64,000 bases of DNA, taken from Eumeta japonica. Its lineage: Eukaryota > Arthropoda > Insecta > Lepidoptera > Psychidae. This document shows, in pieces, positions 46,501-58,342 of this stretch. The notes under the pieces were generated by a model that saw only the letters and a list, made by a program, of their open reading frames with translations, made no database searches and was not told where the DNA came from. Made by a program: the position numbers and the translations under genes. The stretch lies in contig BGZK01000480.1 of the NCBI GenBank assembly GCA_005406025.1, positions 310,001 to 374,000 on the forward strand. Direction: 5' to 3'. Numbering within the stretch: the stretch's first letter is position 1; each line of letters opens with the position of its first letter.

Positions 46501-49063
46501 CGCTTTTCGTCATAAATAATACCAGCTTCAGAAAACAACCTCTCACTATACACGCTACTCCCGAAGAAGAAAGATAAACTTTAGCAAATTTCGAGAGGTT
46601 TGGGTATTGTTTTTCATTTGCTGACCACCACTTGTAAGGATCAGCTTTCCGATCTAGGCGAATTGATTTCAAATAAAAATCCATCTCATTTGCCACAGTA
46701 TTCTTCTCCACGTTCCCCTCATCATTACTATTGCGCATATTATCTTTAGCGACTTCCTCAAAGCAGTTCCAAAACTGTCATGTATTTCAAATGACTTATC
46801 ATTTTCGTTCAAGTTTCTTTTCTTACGACGTGGAGAAGAATCGTCATCGGTACTACTAGACTCATTATCATTACAACTTAGTTTCAGAGCTTCTAGAAGA
46901 ATTTTTTGTCTTGCTCTTTCTGCTTGAACAACACTTAGGAAACTTGTTTTGAAGCGTGGATCAAGAAACGTAGCGACCAGATATTTGTTGTTTTCATTAA
47001 AATTAAATCGCTTTTCAAGCTCGGCTTGTAGTGAAGATCTCATTGTCACTAAATTTGGTATTCTCTCAGTTGTCTCCGCCTTTCCTAGATATTTTAATAA
47101 AGTAACTGCATGTGGAATCACTTCAGAGATGCAGGAGATACCTGAGCTGGTTATTTTTGTAATCTCTTCGAATGGTTTGAGAAGTTTGATACATTGTTCC
47201 ATTAGTTCCCATTGAACATGTGTTAGATTATTTAAAGTTTCATGATCTGTTATGTACAAGGATACAGCTCGCTTTTGTTCTAATAATCGCTCCATTAAAT
47301 AATATGTAGAATTCCAGTGTGTGCTCACATCTTGTACTAGTTGGTGGTTAGGCAAGTTCAGTTCTTGTTGAATGGATTTAAGTTTCTGCTCTGCTAAGCC
47401 TGAATGGTTAAAATGGGTAACAATTCGTCTAGCTGCAGCTATCATCTGTAGTACTTCTGGTTGAAATTTAAGTGATTCCTCTATAGCTCCTTGCAATGAA
47501 TGAATAAAACACCTGTCTGAATCTTATTCTGCATCTCGCACACCTTTTATCATATTAGCCCCAATATCGTGGACAAGTAAATGGACCTTGCTTTTAAGAA
47601 TATTCCATCTTTCTGTAATAGCATTGAGTTCCTTTGCAATAGTGGTACCAGAATGTGAGCTGGGGAACGGTTTAATAGCTAAAACGCCATGTTCCAGAAT
47701 AAAATCTGGAGATATCCAGTGAAACTCAAAAAGCTCTCGTTATTGTGCTGACATGTCCATATATCAGATGTCACTGATACTGCTGTTGCCTGCGAAATAC
47801 TGGCTTCTATTTTACGCCAAATTCTGTTGTATATATCAGGAACAACTTTCTCGGTCATGTAACTTCGACCAGGTACTCTATAATGGGGCACAGCGGTTGC
47901 CATAAGCCTCTGAAATCCGACCCGTTCAACAAGTGATAATGGTTCGTTGTCTTAAGCAATCATTTCACCTATCAAGTAGTTATATTTTATTGATTTTGGA
48001 ACATGAATGTCCTGTAGCAATTTCCTTTCAGATGTTTCCTTTAGGGTTAGCTGTCGGTCTCTTGATCTGGACGTTCCAGGTACTGCAGGTATCTTGAAAT
48101 CGGTGGAAGTAGAAGTACCGCCCTTATTGCTGCCACTTGTTGAGGGAACATCAGTTAAAGTAGCATATTGTTCAGCACGTTTGGATTTCAGATAGTTTTT
48201 TAAAGAAGTTGTAGCTGAAAAAAAAAAAAAACTAAAGTGAATTACAAGTAGTTAACTGAGTTATGCACTAACATTCTCTACACAAAACGAAACTTTACTT
48301 GAAGATTAATTACTTATTTATTTATTCACTTATAACGATTTACCTTAACGTCTTACAACTTTTTCACACGCCGATGATGTCTTTTTTACATATTGTTCTT
48401 TTTAACAGCAGGAATGCTTTTTAAAGTTTTAAATGCTCGTTCATACAATAACAAATCGTGAAAAGTGGTGGGCGGGTCTCAAATCACGTTTCATCAAAAA
48501 TGGTCACATTTTCACTACAAATCTCATAATATTTCCATATGGCCGATTTTTTATTAATTGATGACATTTTTTAATGAACAAACGATTTAAAAATAATTAA
48601 CGAACAAACTTTTCTACAAAATCGTAATGTTTTTCTTAATTTGTTATTTATATTAATCTGACAATGCGTGTCGTGGCGTGGTTTACTTGCAATTGAAACA
48701 GTCAAATAGCCTCACACCGCCCGCGCACGTGCAGACATGTCGCAACCTGTCGTATTATTCTTTACGCGCTCGACTAACATGTACTTTGTGCCGAATATTC
48801 GGCGCTGTGACTGACAACGTTGCCGAATATTCGGCGCTGCGGCCGACAGCGTTGCCGAACATTCGGTATTCGACGAAATCACTATTCGTGACAACTCTAA
48901 TAATAAGGTCATATTTTTCAAAATTTAATTAACAATTGCACATTTTTACAGCACATACTTTTATTATATATAATTATTAATATAATAATATTATATTTTG
49001 AAACGTCATTTGTTGCAGACCATAAAAACCAGCAGACTCAAAAGCACCCATGCCGAATCATAA
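42732..49063 (+). CDS. small basic nuclear-type protein, three exons, 141 aa (gene span)
   Basis: Seen: exons 42732-43031, 44253-44333 and 49019-49063 join in phase 0 throughout, giving 100 + 27 + 14 residues and a TAA. The protein has an acidic first third, a basic middle (SVSKSRNMVRKKSNRRENK), then TVKCEPLDEDQTS, a psi-K-x-E sumoylation-type motif with downstream acids, and a serine/threonine-rich second exon. An in-frame TAA lies upstream of the ATG. Introns are 1.2 and 4.7 kb, and the second contains a complete hAT insertion. No domain recognised. Inference: nuclear, possibly the N-terminal part or a relative of the neighbouring finger genes, which also carry VKxE motifs. Additional exons between 44.3 and 49.0 kb cannot be excluded. 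Confidence 0.6.
43555..43580. repeat. (TA)n microsatellite
   Basis: About 13 TA units in the first intron of the small basic gene. Confidence 0.85.
44253..44333 (+). CDS. small basic protein, exon 2
   Basis: 27 codons between gtaccag and gtaggt, phase 0. ETSSLDESSITPDLVVD, then QQRRK. If the donor were not used, a TAG follows two codons later. Confidence 0.6.
46249..48899 (-). mobile_element. 2651-bp hAT transposon with 8-bp target duplication
   Basis: Exact ataataag flanks both ends (46241-46248 and 48900-48907). Termini tagacatgccacgaata and the inverse of tagagttgtcacgaata match at 14 of 17 positions. The right end contains two copies of the palindrome gccgaatattcggc (48790-48803, 48822-48835) and a third diverged copy. 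The left end has further ggctattattc/gatattcggcc relatives, likely transposase binding sites. It lies in the second intron of the small basic gene, opposite to its transcription. Confidence 0.9.
46439..48230 (-). pseudogene. broken hAT (ZBED-type) transposase
   Basis: Minus-strand pieces cover most of a hAT transposase: an N-terminal region at about 48230-47955 (KNYLKSKRAEQY, then a TAA), 47903-47679 (VPHYRVPGRSYMTEKVVPD, VSVTSDIWTC), 47496-46750 (QDVSTHWNSTYYLMERL, YLVATFLDPRFK) and the C-terminal dimerisation segment (DPYKWWSANEKQYPNLSK, then after a frameshift SVYSERLFSEAGIIYDEKR). At least two stops and one or two frameshifts inactivate it. The BED finger was not clearly seen. Confidence 0.85.
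49019..49063 (+). CDS. small basic protein, exon 3 and stop
   Basis: Acceptor ttgttgcag, 14 codons (TIKTSRLKSTHAES) and TAA. AATAAA at 49484-49489 would give a 3' UTR of about 440 nt. Confidence 0.5.
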   Translation, partial: TIKTSRLKSTHAES

Positions 49064-50180
49064 ACAATAGGAGGGTCTCAAAAGCTCGGCTGTAGATCTC
49101 AAGTTCTGTCAATGAAAACGTAATGGAGTTTGCTGTCACCATCCGTCTGTGGATATCGGGTGCTTATGGACCGCATGCCAAAGTTTGTCGGTGAAGATGG
49201 ACAGCTACATTTTTAGTCCTTCACTTGAAAATATTTAAAAGATTTTTGGAAGTTTTTCAAAAAGTTAGGGATGACGGCATCAAAGGGATGTCGGGAGAGG
49301 ATTATGATTGTTTTGAATCTCAAACTGATGGGCACCGGGAGAGGCGCGTAATGGTATGGACTTGTGCACCCCCTTGGTTTTACCTACGTGAGAAGAAATT
49401 GCACTGAAATAGATGTAGAACTAAAATATCTTCTATTAATATGAACCCCCCTTGAAAATAATTGTATTGGTGCTCATACTGAAAATAAAAACAAAATACT
49501 TCAAATGCTTGCACCAGAAAAAGCTGATAATTAATCTACCTAATCATCAAACAGGACGAGCGATAGATACTTTTGTTTTTATTTTTCAATATGAGAAGAA
49601 AATGCCCTCATCCAGTTTCTCATAAATATGTTCTTTTCGATCTGTCTTCAATGCTCAGTTACTGCTGCCATAGTTCAAAGCCATCATCCCTTTATACTTG
49701 TCTTCAAAAGCCGAAATCTATGAATATAATAACACAGTAGAGCTTGGTGCGTCTGCACAATGAAGGTATGTATGAAAAATGAAGAGACGATGACAAAAAA
49801 AAAAGTAATATAAGAGAAAACAATGATAATGAACTGAGATTTTCGTGTGTAGATAGAGCTCGGCTTAAAGCAGAATATTAGCTTCGTTTCCATTAACTCG
49901 GCTGTCAAAAGTTATCCTCCTCAGAGGGGGCTAGTGGTGTTATGTGTAATGTATAAAAATTCTTTCATATGTAGAAAGCTACACTATCCTATATTTTATT
50001 TTGGTACTAGCATCTGTCACGGCTTCATACAAATTGGAATCTTTAGCAGTATCGGAATTGAAAGAGGCATGGAAAGTAGAATCGAGAGCCAAGGGTGGGA
50101 CCGGGATGGATATTATGAACCAGAATTGACAGCGGGATTGAGGCCATCCTCATGATGAGATTGATATAAAATGAATGATG

Positions 50181-50240
50181 TAAAAGATGAATATAATAGT
50201 TGTCAATATTAGTATTGACAGCTATTATATTCATCTTTTA
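50181..50240. other. 28-bp near-perfect hairpin with 4-nt loop
   Basis: The arms 50181-50208 and 50213-50240 are reverse complements except for one G-T wobble. The loop is ttag. Resembles a collapsed MITE or a small-RNA-type hairpin. The loop is shorter than in typical pre-miRNAs. Confidence 0.75.
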
Positions 50241-50620
50241 TACTCTTTACATAAAAAGATGAAGGAATACGTTCTATGTTCACGTGGGCGAAGCCGCGGA
50301 CGGAAGGCTAGTGGTAAATAATCGCAGGGTGCTCCGTCTCAACTGTTGGGTTTTGTTCATAGGTTTCTCTGTTTCTCGAGAAGTATGAATGGTGGCACTA
50401 ACATTCAAAATCTATGCTTAAATATAAATAATTTTATAGAGAAAAAAACATGCCTCAATGAAATTTACTTTTCCTTATTTTTAATTTTAATTGACAATTA
50501 TAGTCAACAAAGTTGAGTCGATAAGTCGTCTTCAAAGCTCTCATTTAACCGATATTCTAATATGAAATCAGTGTATATTCAACATACTTTGTCTGATCTA
50601 TGAAGGTATATTTTCTTTTT

Positions 50621-50668
50621 AGTGAGAAATTTAATTTTATAATTCTTTATGAAATTAAATTTCTCACT
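50621..50668. other. 17-bp perfect hairpin with 14-nt loop
   Basis: agtgagaaatttaattt (50621-50637) and aaattaaatttctcact (50652-50668) are exact inverted repeats. Confidence 0.75.
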
Positions 50669-53600
50669 ATAAAGATTAAAGAAATTAAAATAATCGGTTT
50701 TGAACTAATATTTTCTTCCGGTGTGTTCAAAACAAGTATTGTCAATGAGATAAATGATAAACAAATGAATTACTACAACATAAAGCCAGTATCATTAGAC
50801 TACGATGACAAATGACTATTTTTCGACTTGTACCCACGACGAGCATTTGTTTTGAGCATTGTAAACAAAGTTTCCAATTATTATTTGAATTTTCCCCCCG
50901 AGACATGCTGGAGCATCAGACTACATACAAATGTAATAATATATGTATTTAATTTATAAAGTTAAACCAAACGTGATTCAGTTACTGTACAGCCAACGAT
51001 GTAAAAATAGGCGGTTGTAGCATTGCCGACCAGAAATTGAAACAGTGCATGGCTGAAGGCGTGTTACGTTTGAATGATGGGCTTTGAAAATGTCATTCTA
51101 CTTAAAATACTATTCTTGTAGACAGCTATCACGGCTATGTGAAATTGAGTTCATGAAGATTGGGAAAGTTTTTAACACAATATCAACAACAGGTGCGTTA
51201 TAGTGTCAGTAGTCTCTCTCGAGTGCGCGTTTACAGCTCATATGTTTTAAGGTTAAGCCGATTTATTTTGAGGAACCCCAATTGTTATTTAGCGATATTT
51301 TATCTACCTATTTTTTACATTCAAATGTACAGGTAATTTTTTTTCGATATATATTAGTCGTCCCGACCTGGTGCAATAAAATCCAATGTTGTATCAGAAC
51401 TTGGTACCTTACTATTTTCAAGCGCTGACAAACTTTGGCTTGTAGAACATTAGGTAAGAAATATTTTTGGACCGTTTCGAAAGATCCGCTTTCATAATGC
51501 GACAATTGTAATTCAAATTTTTTTTTTTTTATTATACAAGTTTTATTTAATGAAAGCAAAGGCTTTTCGATATGGTACAAAAGGATAGCATAGGCTATGA
51601 GCTTAGTGACAACAATGAGTGTTGGAACATCATCGTTTTACTTGGATCGAATTTTTTTTAATTCGACAGATTTAACAAAAACGCTTTTGCGTTCTTTCGA
51701 CTGTAAGTTTGAATCGGCAATGTCCATTTTTAAAGCATTATCACCATTGATTCGAAGGACTTCATCATCTAGTTTCTAACTTTACCAGTGCAGAGGACAC
51801 TTCTAGTACAATGACTTGAATCCATCTGCTTTGTGATAGTCTGTTTTTTTATTAAATAAAATTTTTATATTAATTAAAACTATGGTCGAAACAAAATAAA
51901 AAATAATTCCACTACAATTAAGGTATATCGACCCACTGACATTTCCTAAATATCATGACTCGCGTTTGTACTCCATTTGTTGATGCGGAGTTTAAGAGAA
52001 GATAAACCCTTTTCATCTCTTGCGACTCCCACTTTTACTTTTTTTTTTTATCACTATCAAATAGGTGTCTACATATGGATGACAAAAAAAAAATCAATGT
52101 TTAGATTTAAGGAGTTAATATAACTGTTTCCTTTCAGGGTTTTTTTTTAAGAATATTTTTTAATTTTCTATAAAAGGTATAATATATGTGAGACTGTGTG
52201 TGTATCGAGCATTACGTCTTCTGCATTGTACAGTACAATGCGCGAAACGCTGGTAATCTGAATTCCCTGGAAATGATGCATTGCGCAGGTTCGACGCTCC
52301 CCGACCCTTCCTTCTCCCCTCGCGTCCCCAACTTTACGCTGTTGCGACGCTTTCATGACGAACTTCACAGCGGCATAGTTTCGTGCGTTGTACTGTATTT
52401 GCCGAGATCTGGCGCTGCTTTCTGATGTCGTGTTTAAATAAGTACTCTCAACTATTGATAAGGTTTATTGTCAGTATAAGTAATTGTTACCTAGTCTTTA
52501 AAAAAAATGAACCTAAAGAATTTTGCATTTGTAGGGTAAGTGCAACACTGACAATTCTGTCTGTTTGTGATATATTTTTTAATCTAAATTTATATGAGAA
52601 CTTGGATACTGAAATTGCCATTATTCCCCCCCCCTCTTTTTTTGCTATCATAAGACACCAGGATTACACAAAACTGTCCATCTTCCAAAAAACGGTTTTT
52701 TTTTTAGAATCCATCTGAAAAGCGTATGCTTAATCAACTTGATTGTACTCCAATGTACAGTGCAAGCACTTACAACTGTTTGGTGGTACGTTCGATTTTC
52801 TTAGAATTTGAGAAGTGTATTCGATGTTGTTAAATGAATGAAAACGGTGCGGGTAGCCCGCACCATTTTGTGATCGAATCGATCCAATTATTGGCTGTAG
52901 AAAATTTATTTAGTTCATCCTTTTAGAAATAAGTATACATGTATTTGTTGAGAACTGTACTTTAAGATAAGAACCAACTATGAGTGTACCGGTTACTGTA
53001 CTGTATTGACTGTTTAGGCGAGTAAAAATCGATTTTAGATGTATGAAAATAAAGAAATCTACATGTGCGTACAATTATTTTCATGTATTCTCGCAATGGA
53101 AAATAGATTGTTTTCGAACAAAAACGGACGAAGGATTCCGTTTTCGGTCGTGGTTAAATGAACGTCGAGTGGATTTATCCAAAAAAAAATTATAAGAAAT
53201 CACTAAAAACACTATATACAACTGTATGCATCTTAAGGCCACACGTGTAATGTGATCCGCCCTATGTGTATGAGACTGAGAGAGATCACTTCGCAAATTC
53301 GTGATTGACATATTGTAGGTTCTGGTAGCATAATTTTAGAACTGTATCATGAAATTTGTAAAGAAATAATTAATCCGACGTTTGGGTTGCAACATACATA
53401 TATCGGAAATCCTCAATAAGAATCTAAATGATAGCGTAGATACTCTGCACAGATCTGCTTAGCGTTGGGGACGTAGGCTCATCATCGTCATCTCAGGAAC
53501 AGCCGTGTCACGCATTATGAATATTATAATATGGAATTGTTCCTAAAGAGTATGTCGGTGAGGCAAGAGAGACGTGCAAAGATTGCACCATGTGGAAATC

Positions 53601-56600
53601 TAGTTTGCCTACCCTTCTGGGTAATAAGCATGAATTTATATTTTTATTGTTGTTCCGAAAGATGGTATAAGCTGGCTTATACAAGTGGCTTTTTTCTATC
53701 ATCGCGAGCATCCATATAATAGAATGACAAATGTATGGGGATAGGCATTAGCTAGGTGACCTAGAAAGTATCAATAAAATAAAAATGGATCAGATGGATG
53801 TATTGGATTTTATAGGAATAGAGACGATTCAAGTGTTCGCCCATTTCTCTGTTTTTAGTCACAACTCTGTCCTTGTGCACCTAAGCTACCTGTTTTCATC
53901 GTCGTTTGTGCTGTCGGCACCAGTTTCATCCCGATCCGTGGTAGTGCGTGCATTCCTATTCCGGGTTTGCTGTTCTATGTCCAACCTATTTCTGTACTAA
54001 AAGCCGAGTAAAAATTAAAATCATTTCTACGATAGAATCTAATACTACAATGTCTAAAAAGAAACTTGGGGAAAGTTCAAATCGGGATATATTTAATGAA
54101 CAAAATAAGCGAACACCAACAAATTCATTTATTTTGCACACACAAAATTTACAACTTTTATCCACATAAATAATAATGTGACAATTATACCGTTTTTTTT
54201 TTTATTTAACATTCAATATACCTATGTATAAGTGAAGAAATAAAATAGGTAATCTTAACATTACTTGTAATATATATATATTTTTTATTATTTTACAATT
54301 TACACTAATCTCCTAAAAATGGCGACCCATATAAAAAAATAAACAGATACTGATATTTCTTACAGTGAATATAACATAACTAGGCAGAAATGTATAATAT
54401 ATAACAACAAAATGTTAACATACATTTTTAATTCACCTCTGCGTACTCTTTTTTTTTTAATTGAAATACAATTAAAACTATATTATTACGGTACTGTAGA
54501 TTTTCATAGCATCAATATACAATTCCTATTTGTGACTAACTTCAACCGCATTAGCAAACATTCAATTGGCGCGTTCCAATTACAGGTATTAGAGAACTTT
54601 AAATATACATGTTTTTCCGATCTCGATTTCAAGAACATTTTTGTGCTGTCGTTGCGTACTAGTATTGACCGGCTACGAGGTTATTTCGAAGTCGACCTGT
54701 CTGTGTCACGTCTTGTTCTCGGAAACATGTGATTACAGAAAGTTGAAATTGAGTCGTTATAGTGCAGACGAAACAAAAATTACACTGCACCGAATGCATC
54801 TAATGATTTGTAAAGAAAATAAGCATTTCAAATGAACTACCAACAGAACTGCCACTCGTAACCGTTCCTTTACCGAGTAACTTTACTTGATATACTAAAC
54901 AATTTCTAGATATTATCCACTCATTGTAGCTTTCACAGTAAGTTCTAGAATTAGCGACATGCAAAAATTGAGCCATTCGGATATCTGTAGTCCTGATGCT
55001 CTTTTAGCTCGCATTGTATTTAGTGTTTTAAAATAAGGAATATGTAAAGATTAACCCGTGTGACCATATGGAACGGTCTTTGCCTAATAAAAAGAAAATC
55101 TACAATGAAGTGGAAAATTTTAATATTTTTTTTTGATATACTCTTAAAATTTTTAGTGTGAAAAATAAGACAATCATTACTTTGGAATACTCATAAACCG
55201 TAACAAGCATTCTTCTACAATAAAAATGTGATTTTTACCACATTTTCTTTAAATCTTGCTTCTTATTTGTGTGTTTAGTGCAAGTTTTGTAATCCAATTT
55301 AAGTAACAACTGATGAGTCAGAGATTTGCAACTCTGAAAATCGCTCAGTACTGGATAAAAATGCAGAATTAACTCGGTTTTTTGTCTATTTAGCATAAGT
55401 TTTGCAATATGTTTCAGATTTGAAAAACAAAGCGAGAGAAAAAGAGGTAAAAAGAACTAAAACTAAAAACAAGAAAATAATCATTTAAATATTTCTATTA
55501 TTATACCATAATATATAATTTTCCTTGCTCCATTATCAGTTTGTCCTGAAAATTTATGATTATGAATTCTTAATAATTGTACTTCTAAAATTTAAAACAA
55601 AAACTTTGGAGCGGATTCGTTAAATAATACTAGTGTATAAGAAATAGTTGTTAATAATACTTTGAGAATGGTCCATAGCGTTTGTAATGCAATAAAATTG
55701 TTAGCGATTTAAATGAAAAACATAATTCAAAATCACTTTTTCTGAACCGCCTACATGGAGTTGGGAATCTGTACATAGCTTAGAGACATTGATTTTGTTT
55801 ATTAGTCTATTTTAATGATGTGTGATAGTAAAAAAAAAATGTTTAATATAATTATTTCCTTATTAACCAACTAGGAAAATCACCAGTCATCCCTTGTAAA
55901 GGGTAGTCCACAGAGCAACAATATTAGTTAATGAGTCTAAAACGCACTTTGATAATATTTATGTGTACGCGAACGAAGCCGCGAGCACTGTTTGTATAAG
56001 AATGCATTGGAAATCGATATTTACGATTTTGAAGTCAACTATGTGCATATTTAAATTTTTTTGTAGTGAAACTTCTTTGGGCGCAGTGGTAAAAAATAAT
56101 GGTAACTTAACGCATACTGATGTACGGGTTTGATAAGCAATACACGGCTGAGTGTGTACGTTTTCTGTTTGCATATAAGGATACATTTACATTTGTACAT
56201 CGCCACATCTTTATATCGAAACTTACTATGGCATGTTTAATTTCCACGGCAGTGCGACGCGCAATTATTAATACTATTTGCTTTCATGTAATATTTTTAA
56301 TATTAATTTTAATACTAATACAATAATTCTAATTGTTGTGGTGTCAGATTTTAAAGACACCGTTACTAGGCTTATTCACCCCTCAATCCCCATACTGACC
56401 CTGATGATATGCTCCCCAGACTGACCCTGATTGACAGGTTGCTGATGACTGTTGTCACCAAACAGATGACAACAATCTAGACCGTCGCCTGCCAAGGAAT
56501 TCTATGAAGCACGAAGCGGATCGTTTGATTTAATCTATGTTGAAAACTCAATAGATCAATTTCTAAATGGTCAGAATCGAAATTGTATCTTCTGGTTCAG

Positions 56601-57920
56601 AAGAAATACTCTTCGCTATTGAGCTACTATCATCCCAATGCCAATACTCAATGTAAATATTTATATTATAGTTTAAATTTAAAATTAGTAAAAATGTTAT
56701 ACTGATACCTTTCCTATCACATCAATTTTCAACAACTGATGAAAAATACAAAAAAAAGTGTAAAACCCGTAGAAGTTCCACTTCATCAATATGTTCAGAT
56801 CATACATGCACATACATTGTACAGATCGATCGAATGAATGAATCACACATTGAATGTATCCGGCCTGCGATCTGATGATGGTCGTACAAATTAATCGGAG
56901 CTAGGTCAACTCATACAGAGACATGATTTATCGTTAAGATGTTTCAACTGGAGAAAGGTCATAAAAAAAAATATGTGAAAATGGCATCAAAATGTGAACA
57001 CATCCTAACATTAAGAACACTGTGTCTCTATTCTAAATGCTTCGTCTTACCGGTCGAGTGTTTATAGGGAACTGAACATCTTCCAATCATTCCCTGGATA
57101 TGCATCATCAGATCAACCAGCTCAATATCATGAGAGATAGGATTTGCAAAATACATAATCTCAAAATGTAAACAACCATAAATATTCTAAAAAATTCATG
57201 TTATATGATATAGCAACTGTTACTGCAAAAATTCTATTTTACTCAACTGCACCAATCTTGTCGAAGGAAGCATAGGAAATATTAGTCTATTTCAGTAGGC
57301 AACTTAGCCTACCGAAGATGTAAAAATTATTTTAATAATGCAACTTATATAATGTACAATGAAATGTTTCGCTTTCCAGTCACCAGTTAAAAACTACTAA
57401 ATATAAAGAGTATGTGGTACGGAATCGTTTGTGCATAATTTCGAGCTATTTATTTTTCGAGTTGCATACACACTTCACCATTTTCTGTTTATTAACTTTC
57501 ATAACCAGCAACCTCAACGAAGCGAGTGGGCAGATGATGGCTAGTTAATAATGAAAACTAAATAAGGGGTATTTGAAAATTCTTTATGATGTGAATGGGA
57601 ATTTAAATCAATCTAATTTTATTAAATTTATTAAAATATTTAATTTAATTTGAACTCCCTCTACAGATATCCTTTACAATATATAAAATTATAGTACCGC
57701 ATCATCTCAGAATTTAGAAGCGTTCCAAAGCTACTTTATCTAGAAGTGTAAACGCGCACGTCAATAAAATGTTTAATACTTGGCAACATTCGTTCAACCA
57801 GACGCCTGCCTGCAACATGCATTAACATGGAGCATGCAACCCACCGCTGACCCTCGAATCTGCTTCTCCACTACGAATCTCTATCCAAATGATTGAATAT
57901 TGATTCCAGAGGATTGACAG

Positions 57921-58342
57921 ATATCGAACACCTAAGCAAGTGTTATTATCTTATTCCGCTAACCGTCAAATTGTTAATTCTATGTACGCTTCATGGCAAC
58001 CAGGCACATCCTCAGGAAATTGCCGACAGTCATCCACCAGGGTGCAAGGAGCGTTAAAACAACCAACACAACCTCGTTAAGCGGGCCGCCGCATGCAATG
58101 GTCAAAGAGTGACGAAAACATTCTTAAGGCAGACACAGACCACCACCGATAGACATGCCTGTCAAATGTCACAGACTAACCATCATCAATTTAACGTTCC
58201 TTGCACCCTGGTGGATGTGACTGTTGGCAATTTCCTGAGGATATGTCTGATTGACGTGAAACGTACGTAGAATTAACAATTTAACGGTCAGCGGAATAAG
58301 ATGATTATAAAAATAAATAACACTTGCTTAAGTGTTCGATAT
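57921..58342. mobile_element. fold-back element, about 140-bp inverted arms
   Basis: The left arm (57921-58058) and right arm (58190-58342) are inverted copies with high identity: atatcgaacac, cttattccgct, aaattgttaattct, cctcaggaaattgcc and ccaccagggtgcaagga all recur in reverse. The right arm has a 14-base AT insertion. A 131-base spacer separates them. No coding capacity and no clear target duplication. Confidence 0.85.

Larger units (their letters stand above)
49500..57900. other. gene-poor AT-rich region
   Basis: No convincing gene. Repeat fragment at 53561-53640 (related to 8697). 51300-51800 has an open minus stretch reading HYESGSFETVQKYFLP and then frame breaks, perhaps an old transposon. 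53785-54170 has short frames without recognisable product. The hairpins at 50.2 and 50.6 kb are listed separately. Confidence 0.35.

Noticed and set aside
49225..49407. 60-codon frame downstream of the small basic gene
   Set aside because: It begins at a non-ATG codon within the probable 3' UTR and has no recognisable product.
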